A DNA stretch of 9,155 bases from JAVVXB01 sp036651815. Its GTDB lineage: Bacteria; Bacillota; Clostridia; Christensenellales; CAG-138. Shown one piece after another: positions 1 to 6,369 of this stretch. Every line of letters starts with the position of its first letter. Position 1 is the first letter of the stretch. Below the pieces are notes generated by a model. The model made no database searches. It was not told where the DNA came from and saw only the letters and a list, made by a program, of their open reading frames with translations. The stretch spans positions 1 to 9,155 of the forward strand of contig JAVVXB010000045.1 of NCBI GenBank assembly GCA_036651815.1. The letters run 5' to 3'. Made by a program: the position numbers and the translations under genes.

Positions 1-657
1 GCTTGGGCCGGGAGGGTTAAGTTTTACAAATTGCCGAGCCAACTTTTCATGCAGGCGAGATACTGCTTGTTCCATCTCCCGGCAAATCGGAGCAACGTAG
101 CCATGCCTTCCTCCTCGTTGATTGCCTGGTATACCGGCTTCAAATTCGCCATAAGCGCGTTGATATCCTTGCAGCTGACGTAACGGGTGGAGAAGCGAAT
201 TTGATGGACGATGCAGCGCTGCATTTGGGACTTGGGATACACCGCGCCGACGACCTTGCGCAAGCCGTTTAACCCATCCATAAAAATACGTATACGTCCC
301 GTACACCACGGTTTTTCAGGGCATTGAGCACGGTCAGCCAGAATATGCGGCTCTCGTTTTTACCAATCCAAACGCCTAAAATGTCCTTCCTGCCATCCAT
401 GCGAATGCCCAGCACCATATAGGCGGCTTTGGTGAGACATTGATGACTTTTCTTGACCTTGCAATGGATGCCATCCATGAAAACGAAGGAATACACCGCC
501 TTTTTTCATAATCCAGTTTCTCCTATCGCCCACCCTCCATCACGTGCTGCAGTGCTTGATGGAACAGATCCTTCATCGCTCCCATAATGTCCGCCGTGCT
601 GCTGAATTTCTGGCTGTTCGCGTAATTGCACATCATTTGACTTGCTGTGTTTTCCAT
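1..657 (-). pseudogene. IS256-family (Mutator-type) transposase, decayed
   Basis: Transposase of the DDE/Mutator superfamily, broken beyond function. The start codon at 657 follows AAGGAAG; the N-terminus (MENTASQMMCNYANSQ...) runs about 44 codons to an in-frame TAG, continuing as EKLDYEK, which matches the family's N-terminal end of an LGYEK-type motif. Then about 110-120 codons are missing, and the catalytic core resumes near 496 (VYSFVFMDGIHCKV, AAYMVLGI, GVWIGKNES, FWLTVLNALKNRGV). The first catalytic Asp (in MDGIH) is present. A frameshift near 275 separates it from MDGLNGL (second catalytic Asp), then QRCIVHQIR and YVSCKDI. A TAA after KSWLGNL interrupts the family's SWRDNWDEL-like stretch; the rest leaves the window at the left edge. 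At least two stops, one frameshift and one deletion show an old inactive copy. Subfamily is not resolved. Confidence 0.9.
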
Positions 658-664
658 AAAAAAC

Positions 665-715
665 ACTTCCTTTCAGACATTAACGCTATACGCTGAGCTT
701 TGCCTGAAAGGAAGT
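665..715 (-). repeat. Hairpin enclosing the IS256 transposase ribosome binding site
   Basis: A perfect 12-bp inverted repeat, ACTTCCTTTCAG at 665-676 and CTGAAAGGAAGT at 704-715, with a 27-nt loop. Read on the minus strand, the 3' arm contains AAGGAAG, the Shine-Dalgarno sequence of the transposase start at 657, so a transcript entering from upstream could hide it. That is a known way for insertion sequences (IS10, IS50) to limit transposase made from external transcripts. Its operation here is an inference. Confidence 0.7.
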
Positions 716-726
716 CCTTATATTTG

Positions 727-745
727 CTTTTACACAAAATTTATC
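727..745. mobile_element. Possible terminal inverted repeat of the IS256 remnant
   Basis: The sequence CTTTTACACAAAATTTATC lies about 70-90 bp upstream of the transposase start. It resembles the CTTTTACACAA-type ends I recall for IS256-like elements. The partner end is outside the window and no target duplication can be checked. Bases 746-895 between this point and the next gene show no gene or hairpin that I can support. Confidence 0.4.
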
Positions 746-895
746 GCGGCATTAGTTGTTGCTTGTAAAGGGTCTTATCATACGCGCACTGTTCTTTGCG
801 GTTGTACTTGGAAAGATAACCATTTTAATGTCGCAGGAGCGCAGCTAAATGACTGACAATTTTCGGATTGCGTTCGTTCTGCTTTTTTTGATTTA

Positions 896-1867
896 TTACG
901 GATTCCATTCCAGTGCGATCTGTTGCTTTATGCAGATGCCATCCATTCTCATGTAAAAAACTGAAAGGGTCTCGTCCTCTTGTACATACAATTCTCGCGT
1001 TATGATCTCTGTTCCGGCTCGATCATGCTTGCGTGTTTCCAACAAAATGTACGCCGTATCTGCTGTTGGCTTCAGAGAATGGGGTAGTTTTCCGGGTTTG
1101 TATTCTGTTCGGCTCAGCACCTGATTGCTTGCATTCATTTGCAGCACAACGACTTTTTCCGGTGGAAGCATCATCGATACAGCGATCTTCACCGATGTCG
1201 TCAGCGTTTTTTTCTCTCCGTTCTCGGTGATCACGGTAGATTCATCAAACGTCTGGGACATGACCGGACCCTCATCCTCCACACCGCCGATGTTCATCCC
1301 ACTTCCACTCACTGCATAGACGCTGCCATCGGCTGCCTGATAAACAGGATTCAAATAACTGGTGCTTGCGCCTTCGCCCGGGGCAAGATGGATCGTTCCG
1401 TCCAATGTGATTTTATCTTCGGTATCTCCATAGAAAAGACTCACATGCCCCTCGCTGATTGCTTCGTCGGAGCTGGTGGCAGTGTAACTGTCCTCTTTTT
1501 CGGTTGCCGGTATTTTTGCCGCAAAATAGCTGATGCCGTCAATGTCCGGAAAAACATATTCCCGCGCGGTGGCTGTTTCACCAGATTCGTTCGTCAATAT
1601 GCGTTCCTGTAAAGTGGCGTATAGCCTTCCTTCGTACGGCTCTCGATTGCCATCGATTATGATATCACCACCAGAAAATTCATTGAGATGGTCGTTGAGA
1701 TATCCTTCGATATCAAATAAATCAAGGTGCTCTTTTGTAACCAGAACACCAATTAAACGATCATTTTCGATTTCCCCGCCGGCGTTCTCCAGGGCAAGTT
1801 GGCAACCCATAAACATAAGACATATAGAAAGTGCCAGCAGCACAGAAATCAGCTTATTCGTTTTCAT
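896..1867 (-). CDS. Secreted lipoprotein of unknown function, third gene of the regulator operon
   Basis: A 323-residue protein starting MKTNKLIS. This start is preferred to the ATG at 1891 because GGAGG stands 6 bases before it and an export signal follows at once. The signal has a short basic N-region (K2, K5), a hydrophobic stretch at about residues 6-19 and a lipobox-like F-M-G-C with the candidate lipidated Cys at 22, so it is probably anchored on the outer face of the membrane. The mature part is acidic and hydrophilic, with no recognised domain. The start overlaps the end of the upstream regulator gene by 14 bp, which implies co-transcription and coupled translation. It may work with the membrane protein encoded first in the operon, but function is unknown. 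No convincing terminator follows the stop codon. Confidence 0.85.
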   Translation of the reverse strand: MKTNKLISVLLALSICLMFMGCQLALENAGGEIENDRLIGVLVTKEHLDLFDIEGYLNDHLNEFSGGDIIIDGNREPYEGRLYATLQERILTNESGETATAREYVFPDIDGISYFAAKIPATEKEDSYTATSSDEAISEGHVSLFYGDTEDKITLDGTIHLAPGEGASTSYLNPVYQAADGSVYAVSGSGMNIGGVEDEGPVMSQTFDESTVITENGEKKTLTTSVKIAVSMMLPPEKVVVLQMNASNQVLSRTEYKPGKLPHSLKPTADTAYILLETRKHDRAGTEIITRELYVQEDETLSVFYMRMDGICIKQQIALEWNP

Positions 1868-2084
1868 CTTCGTCCTCCAAAATTCCATCAAATTTTAAAA
1901 TATCACCTACATCACAGCCAAGATAGAAGCAAATCTTGTTAATCGTGCCAAACCGTACACCCTTTGCCTTACCGCTGCGTAGGATGGATAGGTTTGCTTC
2001 CGTAATGCTGATTCGTGCGCATAACTCCTTGGAAGTCATGCCCTTGGCTTTAAGTTGTTCCTCTAGGTGGATTTGAATTGTCAT
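1854..2084 (-). CDS. Small Cro/CI-type helix-turn-helix regulator (HTH_26/YozG-like)
   Basis: A 76-residue DNA-binding protein. The fold is readable: LEEQLKAKGMTSKELCARI (helices 1-2), then the recognition region ITEANLSILRSGKAKGV, then the typical HTH_26 ending TINKICFYLGCDVGDILKF; an acidic tail (EDEDENE) closes it. It is almost only a DNA-binding domain, with no ligand or dimerisation domain. The start has a GAGGTGA ribosome binding site that overlaps the stop codon of the upstream membrane-protein gene (8-nt gap). Small regulators of this type are often encoded beside DUF2975 membrane proteins (as I recall, YozG next to YoaS in Bacillus), which fits this arrangement. Likely role: autoregulator of this operon, perhaps controlled by the membrane protein. 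The dyads at 3065-3126 are its candidate operators. Confidence 0.9.
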   Translation of the reverse strand: MTIQIHLEEQLKAKGMTSKELCARISITEANLSILRSGKAKGVRFGTINKICFYLGCDVGDILKFDGILEDEDENE

Positions 2085-2092
2085 GTATCACC

Positions 2093-3052
2093 TCAAATAA
2101 TGCTATCGCTATCATCCTTGAGTGCTTTGTTTTCTTTTACCAGCCGCGCAAACAGCAGCGCTAAGAGCACAAAGGCAATGGATAACAAGGGAATCTGTAC
2201 GGCGGTATGGATATTTAACAGATACTTTGCAAATACAAGTTGTAATACGTTAAAAAGCGTAACGGACAAAACCGTGATGCGCAGCGCCGTGCCACATAGA
2301 CGGCTTAACCGAACGGCTGCATCTACGGTTTCCTTTGCATAACGATCTTTTTTCATTTTGTCAAATAGCGTCAATGCGGAAAACACCACCAGAATATCTA
2401 AGGTATAGGGAACCGTATCCACAAGGAATTGTAGTCCACAAAAGAAATAGCTTGCCGTAAAAAACGGATCATTGCCCATATTGCCCGCCCGCAAGGCAGA
2501 AATGGAATCTAGTAAACCACCTAAGCCAGTACTAAAAATCAGAAACACAAACAGTGTATTAATGAGTCCAAGCAGAATTACCATATAGCGCTGCAACTGT
2601 TCCATTCCACCCGAATCAAAACGCCGGAGTACCCGAAGGATCAAATATGAAAAAACGAGAGAATAGGCTGTGCCGCCAAGGATGGCCTTCCCCACAGAAA
2701 CGCTTTGCAGCAGCTTTGCCATCAATCCCGGATTCACCATTTGATAGAGGACGAAAGACAACAATCCGGATAGAATTGGAAGAAGCCAATCTTCGGCTTG
2801 CAACTTTCGTTTGCGCCGGGTAAATACCAACATACCCACGGGAATGAGACTGAACAGCACATAGAGGACAACGGCAAAAACGTTGCCCACAGAGCTGGAA
2901 AGTGATAGCCCCCGCAGCATCAATCCAATCTGTTCAAAAGGGAATGCTGCGACTGTAGAAAATACACCGACAAGGGATGCTTTGCAAAACACCAACACGA
3001 TGCATGCAAGTGCCTCTGCCACCAAGAACAAAATTAATATTTTTCGTTTCAC
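2093..3052 (-). CDS. Multi-pass membrane protein with DUF2975-like C-terminus
   Basis: A 319-residue integral membrane protein, first gene of a three-gene operon. It starts at GTG (MKRKILIL), with GGAGG six bases before it. About eight hydrophobic segments are visible, at roughly residues 5-30, 54-76, 86-104, 118-140, 152-176, 205-228, 255-272 and 280-300. The C-terminal half (VDTVPYTLDILVVFSAL, then KETVDAAVRLSRLCGTAL, ending ARLVKENKALKDDSDSII) resembles DUF2975 proteins, which usually have about four segments and 150-190 residues, so this one is longer. DUF2975 has no established biochemical function. The pairing with a tiny HTH regulator suggests a membrane sensor or regulator-sequestering partner, which is inference. 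It could instead be a transporter-like permease, but no nucleotide-binding partner gene is present. Confidence 0.8.
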   Translation of the reverse strand: MKRKILILFLVAEALACIVLVFCKASLVGVFSTVAAFPFEQIGLMLRGLSLSSSVGNVFAVVLYVLFSLIPVGMLVFTRRKRKLQAEDWLLPILSGLLSFVLYQMVNPGLMAKLLQSVSVGKAILGGTAYSLVFSYLILRVLRRFDSGGMEQLQRYMVILLGLINTLFVFLIFSTGLGGLLDSISALRAGNMGNDPFFTASYFFCGLQFLVDTVPYTLDILVVFSALTLFDKMKKDRYAKETVDAAVRLSRLCGTALRITVLSVTLFNVLQLVFAKYLLNIHTAVQIPLLSIAFVLLALLFARLVKENKALKDDSDSII

Positions 3053-3064
3053 CTTGCACCTCCA

Positions 3065-3126
3065 AATTATTGTATATCAATAATTCTTGTTAAAGAATAC
3101 TATAATTATTATTGTTTTGCAATAAT
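3065..3126. promoter_or_regulatory. Two matching operator-like dyads, 42 bp centre to centre
   Basis: Dyad 1 is AATTATTG-TATAT-CAATAATT (3065-3085), just upstream of the GGAGG. Dyad 2 is ATTATTG-TTTTG-CAATAAT (3108-3126), over the proposed -35. They share the arms TTATTG/CAATAA and a 5-base spacer, and their centres (3075 and 3117) are 42 bp apart, close to four helical turns. A third AT dyad, AATAATTA-ATG-TAATTATT (3121-3139), overlaps dyad 2. This is the layout expected for a repressor binding as spaced dimers across the promoter; the HTH protein encoded second in the operon is the natural candidate. The AT-rich background lowers significance, but the shared spacer and sequence favour a real site. 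Confidence 0.6.
3094..3122 (-). promoter_or_regulatory. Candidate promoter of the membrane protein/regulator/lipoprotein operon
   Basis: On the minus strand, TTGCAA (3122-3117) and TATTCT (3099-3094) are separated by 17 bases. Each matches the sigma-A consensus at four of six positions. It lies about 40 bases upstream of the GTG start. The surrounding DNA is very AT-rich, so other placements are possible. Confidence 0.45.
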
Positions 3127-3279
3127 TAATGTAATTATTTCATGAAGTGTGCCACCATGAATGAATAAAAGAATAGCTCATAATAGAATCTTCGTAATCG
3201 TCAACGGACACGTCAATGCTTTTTCGCACATCTGATTAGGCATCTAGTGAACCGTAAGCAGCAGTAGCAGTCGCGCCGG

Positions 3280-3320
3280 TGGGTAAGTGGGCAACTCGAA
3301 ATATGTTATCCACTTACCCA
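3280..3320. repeat. Stem-loop 8 bp beyond the second IS256 remnant
   Basis: A perfect 11-bp inverted repeat (TGGGTAAGTGG at 3280-3290, CCACTTACCCA at 3310-3320) with a 19-base loop. It begins immediately after the stop of the transposase remnant on the minus strand. There is no T-run, so it is not a standard intrinsic terminator; it may be a structure near the end of the insertion sequence. Bases 3140-3279 to its left show no gene or repeat that I can support. Confidence 0.7.
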
Positions 3321-3327
3321 TGGGCCG

Positions 3328-3621
3328 TTAGCCGATTTCCAATGATTCATCCTTCATCCGACAAATCCCTTCCATGTTCACGGATTGCTGCTTGCCCCAT
3401 TGCGAGAATGAAACAAATCGCAGCCTTGCGCATACAAGCATCCATATCGAATTATCGTCAGGGAAGCAGCCGACGACGAGGGTTCGTCGGCTGATCTCAT
3501 GCATAATCCGTTCTATGCCCTTGTTAGCGCGAATCCGTGCTCAGTGTTCTCGTGGAAAACAGGTAATAGGATAAGGTTTCGTTAAGACCAGTGTCAATCT
3601 TTCGGCAGCTTTGGGAACTCC
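3328..3621 (-). pseudogene. C-terminal remnant of a second IS256-family transposase
   Basis: One reading frame of 98 codons carries the C-terminal hallmarks of IS256-family transposases: PKAAERL, CFPREH, RIRANKGIERIMHEI, SRRTLVVGCFPDDNS, ARLRFVS, QWGKQQSVNMEGI. The family's FPxEHW motif reads FPREH-stop because the Trp codon has become TGA, and the ETLTYY-like stretch before it is out of frame locally. Only the C-terminal quarter survives and the catalytic Asp residues are absent. The FPxEHW / IERIM type differs from the SWRDNW-type remnant at 1-657, so two separate elements entered this region. The pseudogene has no recognisable 5' part upstream of 3621. Confidence 0.85.
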
Positions 3622-3640
3622 CCTTTACAGTTTGCGATTA

Positions 3641-3670
3641 TTGATTAATTTTCAGGTGAAAAATAATCAA
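3641..3670. repeat. 30-bp near-perfect palindrome
   Basis: Arms of 13 bases (TTGATTAATTTTC and GAAAAATAATCAA) match with one mismatch around the 4-base loop AGGT. A short T-run follows on the plus strand, so it could act as a weak terminator for leftward or rightward transcripts. The right half is shared with the inverted repeat at 9022-9071; the left half is not. Confidence 0.65.
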
Positions 3671-3705
3671 CATTTTTCATGCTGTCTTTTACCTCGTATC
3701 CTGCA
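3656..3705 (+). repeat. Left copy of a 50-bp inverted repeat containing an rfbC scrap
   Basis: This 50-bp stretch is found inverted at 9022-9071 with 46 of 50 identical positions, all four differences being transitions. Its last 27 bases encode MLSFTSYPA, the same frame and nearly the same residues as MLSLTSYPA in the rfbC fragment at 8842-9060. After CCTGCA the copies diverge. It is therefore a duplicated piece of an already truncated rfbC gene placed directly upstream of the alaS promoter. Confidence 0.85.
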
Positions 3706-3712
3706 CTGTGCG

Positions 3713-3742
3713 TTGACAATGAATTCGATCATGCTGTATTCT
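3713..3742 (+). promoter_or_regulatory. Candidate sigma-A promoter of alaS
   Basis: A perfect -35 TTGACA (3713-3718), an 18-base spacer and TATTCT (3737-3742). Transcription would start near 3749, before AAGGAG at 3765-3770. It lies just right of the rfbC-derived repeat, so the repeat is outside the transcript. Confidence 0.65.
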
Positions 3743-3765
3743 ATATAAGTATATTTAATAGAATA
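3737..3765. promoter_or_regulatory. Dyad spanning the alaS -10 and leader
   Basis: Perfect 8-bp arms TATTCTAT (3737-3744) and ATAGAATA (3758-3765) with a 13-base spacer. The left arm is the -10 element itself and the right arm ends at the ribosome binding site. As the left arm lies upstream of the expected transcript start, this would act as a DNA operator rather than an RNA hairpin. The region is AT-rich, so chance is possible. Confidence 0.4.
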
Positions 3766-3783
3766 AGGAGTACATTACATCCA

Positions 3784-5580
3784 ATGAAAGCCATGACAAG
3801 CAAGGAGTTGAGACAACTCTATCTCGACTTTTTTAAATCTAAGGGTCACGCAGTAATCGCCAGCGCATCTCTCATTCCGGAAAACGATCCCACCGTACTG
3901 TTCACCACCGCCGGTATGCATCCCCTTGTTCCCTATCTGATGGGCGAAAAACATCCGGAAGGCACCCGTTTAACCGACGTTCAAAAATGCGTTCGAACCG
4001 GTGATATCGATGAAGTTGGTGATTCTTCTCACTGCACTTTCTTTGAGATGCTTGGTAACTGGTCGCTTGGCGACTATTTCAAAAATGATTCCATTTCCTA
4101 TTCTTGGGAATTTTTGACCAGTGAGCAATGGCTAGGCATTGATCCAAGTAAATTATTTTTTACTTGCTTCGAGGGCGATCAAAACGCAACTCGCGACACG
4201 GTAGCCCATGACCGCTGGATCGATATGGGCGTTTCGCCCGATCATATTGTTTATTTGCCGAAAAAGCATAACTGGTGGGGACCTGCTGGGCTTACTGGCC
4301 CCTGCGGCCCGGATACCGAGATCTTCTTTGATACGGGCAAGGAGCCTTGCAGTCCCGGATGCACCGCCGGGTGTGACTGTGGAAAGTACCTCGAAATCTG
4401 GAACAATGTATTTATGGAATACAACAAGCTCGGCGAAGGCAGATTTGAACCGCTCCAACAGAAAAATGTCGATACCGGCATGGGACTCGACCGCACGGTT
4501 GCTACCCTGCAGGGCGTTCCCAGCGTCTATGATACGGATGCGTTTATAGGCATCATCGCCTGCATCAGCGGCCTTTCAGGCAAAGGTTATCATGACGATG
4601 CCGAAACGACCCGCAAGTTCCGTATCATTGCGGATCATATTCGCTGTGCCACATTCATGCTTGGAGACCAGCGCGGCATTACTCCGTCCAATGTCGATCA
4701 GGGCTATATTCTACGCCGCCTCATCCGCCGTTCCATTCGTTTCTCCATGCAGCTTGGCATTGCCGATGGCAACCTCTATCAAATTGCCGAAGCGGTCATT
4801 GCACAGTATGGCGAATTTTATCACGAATTACAGCAAAACCACGATAAGATTATCGATGAGCTAAATAAGGAAGAACTCCGTTTTGCCAACGCGTTGAAAA
4901 ATGGTATAAAGGAATTTGACCGTCTACTGCCTACGCTTATTGATAATAATATCGATGGACCTTCTGCTTTCCGACTTTATGACACCTATGGCTTTCCCAT
5001 CGAATTCACACAGGAGCTTGCCGCAGAGCATGGACTGAGCGTGGATCTCGATGGCTTTTCCATTGCTTACAAGGCGCACCAAGAATTGTCCCACGCGGGT
5101 GCCGAGCAGCGCTTTAAAGGCGGCCTTGCCGATCAGACGGAGGAAACCGCCGCTCTACACACCGCCACGCATCTGCTGCAAGCCGCACTCCGAAAGGTGC
5201 TGAATGACACCAGTGTTTCCCAGAAAGGCAGCAACATTACGGCCGAGCGTCTTCGCTTTGACTTCAGTTTCCCACGCAAGGTTACGCCCGAAGAGCTATC
5301 CGCAGTGGAAGCATATGTAAACGAAGCCATCGTCGCTGATGTTCCTATTGTTTGTGAAGAGATGACTGTCGAACAAGCTAGGGAATCCGGCGCAATCGGA
5401 CTATTCGAAAGCAAGTATGGCGCGAAGGTCAAGGTTTATACCGTGGAAGGCTACAGCAAGGAAATCTGCGGAGGACCCCATGCAGAACGCTCTGGTGAAC
5501 TAGGCCAGTTTAAAATCAAGAAGGAGGAGGCGTCCAGTGCGGGTGTGCGCCGCATCAAGGCCGTTTTGATTCATGAGTAA
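3784..5580 (+). CDS. alaS: Compact alanyl-tRNA synthetase without C-Ala domain
   Basis: Class II aminoacyl-tRNA synthetase that charges tRNA-Ala with alanine in the cytoplasm; 598 residues against about 875 for the usual bacterial enzyme. Residues 1-240 form the catalytic domain (SLIPENDPTVLFTTAGM, RTGDIDEVGDSSH with FFEMLGNWSLGDYF, GMGLDR at 232-237). A Cys cluster at 189, 193, 197 and 199 may bind zinc. Residues 240-440 are the tRNA-recognition part (RIIADHIR, YILRRLIRR, YDTYGFP). The editing domain follows with both zinc motifs, HTATH (459-463) and CGGPH (562-566), and ends GVRRIKAVL. The beta-barrel that normally precedes the editing domain (FYAESGGQ region) and the C-Ala domain are absent; RFKGGLAD joins the parts directly. 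Such short forms are known in candidate-phyla bacteria and some Clostridia. The ATG at 3784 has AAGGAG 13 bases before it; 3793 is an alternative. A longer reading from 3679 begins before the promoter and is unlikely. Probably an accessory copy. Confidence 0.92.
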   Translation: MKAMTSKELRQLYLDFFKSKGHAVIASASLIPENDPTVLFTTAGMHPLVPYLMGEKHPEGTRLTDVQKCVRTGDIDEVGDSSHCTFFEMLGNWSLGDYFKNDSISYSWEFLTSEQWLGIDPSKLFFTCFEGDQNATRDTVAHDRWIDMGVSPDHIVYLPKKHNWWGPAGLTGPCGPDTEIFFDTGKEPCSPGCTAGCDCGKYLEIWNNVFMEYNKLGEGRFEPLQQKNVDTGMGLDRTVATLQGVPSVYDTDAFIGIIACISGLSGKGYHDDAETTRKFRIIADHIRCATFMLGDQRGITPSNVDQGYILRRLIRRSIRFSMQLGIADGNLYQIAEAVIAQYGEFYHELQQNHDKIIDELNKEELRFANALKNGIKEFDRLLPTLIDNNIDGPSAFRLYDTYGFPIEFTQELAAEHGLSVDLDGFSIAYKAHQELSHAGAEQRFKGGLADQTEETAALHTATHLLQAALRKVLNDTSVSQKGSNITAERLRFDFSFPRKVTPEELSAVEAYVNEAIVADVPIVCEEMTVEQARESGAIGLFESKYGAKVKVYTVEGYSKEICGGPHAERSGELGQFKIKKEEASSAGVRRIKAVLIHE

Positions 5581-6322
5581 TTGGTATTGCTACGACTGGG
5601 AACTTGGCGGGCAGCCAGCGCAGTTTCATGTGGATCTTAGTTACATGGAGGCGTTTGATACCCTTGGCGATTTTTCGACGCTTTTATACGTGTCCTGTTT
5701 TTCGCTTGTTCCTGATGCCGTGGCGTTTACCGCTCGAGAACGCAGACATTTGGACGGCGTGCTTCGAGACTGTTTAAAGGTATTGGATAGCAAGGCGGTC
5801 TATGTAGGTTTTATCGACGTGTTAGCGCAGCGCCGCTACTTCTTCTATACCTCCGATGCGCGGTTGTTGGTTCCGCTGATGAGTGTATGCGAAGAAACCG
5901 AGCGTTTCAAAGTCGAATCCGTCAAAGCATCCGAACCCAATCGACAAACCTATTATCGACTGCTTATCCCGGACCGGGCCAAAAAGCAGGGAGTCGATAA
6001 CGTTCTTTATATAGAAGCGCTTCGTGCGCGCGGAGATGATCTTTCTGCCAAGCGGCGTGTCAATCTGCATTTCTATTTTCCAACCACGCAGGGACGCGCG
6101 TTGTTTGAACGCGATGCAAAGCTCATGGGCTTTTCCATCGGAACCAGCGACTATATCCCAGAGCAGGAATTGCCCTATTATTTGGTACTGCACGCCATCC
6201 GACCCTTGGAGAAAACGGAGATCACGCTTTTGACCACCAAGGCTATCTATACTGCGGAGGCCTATGGTGGCATTTTGGAACACTTTGACTCGGCATTCAT
6301 TCCAAAACGCGGGTGGCTCTAA
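5573..6322 (+). CDS. DUF695 / RraB-type two-domain protein
   Basis: A 249-residue soluble protein. Residues 1-135 resemble DUF695 (WYCYDWELGGQPAQFHVDLSY, TLLYVSCFSLV, RYFFYTSDA). Residues 160-240 resemble the RraB/regulator-of-ribonuclease-activity-B family (RRVNLHFYFPTTQGRALF, AKLMGFSIG, then EITLLTTKAIYTAEAYGGILEHFDSAF in place of the usual GGxYDGW ending). The two domains are known to occur together. RraB binds and inhibits RNase E in Escherichia coli; Clostridia often lack that enzyme or have RNase G/E-like or RNase Y instead, so the partner here is unknown. The gene starts inside alaS (8-bp overlap, ATGAGTAA) and has no good ribosome binding site of its own, so it probably depends on coupled translation from alaS. 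The stop codon is followed directly by insertion-sequence debris, so the C-terminus may be altered. Confidence 0.75.
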   Translation: MSNWYCYDWELGGQPAQFHVDLSYMEAFDTLGDFSTLLYVSCFSLVPDAVAFTARERRHLDGVLRDCLKVLDSKAVYVGFIDVLAQRRYFFYTSDARLLVPLMSVCEETERFKVESVKASEPNRQTYYRLLIPDRAKKQGVDNVLYIEALRARGDDLSAKRRVNLHFYFPTTQGRALFERDAKLMGFSIGTSDYIPEQELPYYLVLHAIRPLEKTEITLLTTKAIYTAEAYGGILEHFDSAFIPKRGWL

Positions 6323-6340
6323 GGACTGTTTCAAAAGTTG
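6323..6340 (+). mobile_element. Possible IS end abutting the preceding stop codon
   Basis: GGACTGTTTCAAAAGTTG begins on the base after the TAA of the RraB-type gene and looks like the terminal repeat style (GACTGTTTCAAAA) of many insertion sequences. The only inverted partner I see is the 9-base AAACAGTCC near 7092-7100, which is weak. Confidence 0.35.
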
Positions 6341-6369
6341 AATCTGTAATCCGCGTAGATTCTTTGTCA

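Noticed and set aside
647..856. 69-codon plus-strand frame near the IS end
   Set aside because: Runs through the IS hairpin and terminal repeat; no plausible start signal.
1139..1612. 157-codon open frame opposite the lipoprotein gene
   Set aside because: Antisense shadow of a well-supported gene with its own ribosome binding site and signal peptide.
3121..3139. Third AT-only dyad upstream of the operon promoter
   Set aside because: Different arms and spacing from the two matching dyads and within very AT-rich DNA; not counted as an operator site.
3307..3315. TTATCCACT, one base from a DnaA box
   Set aside because: Single isolated site inside a stem-loop next to a transposase remnant; no cluster or origin features.
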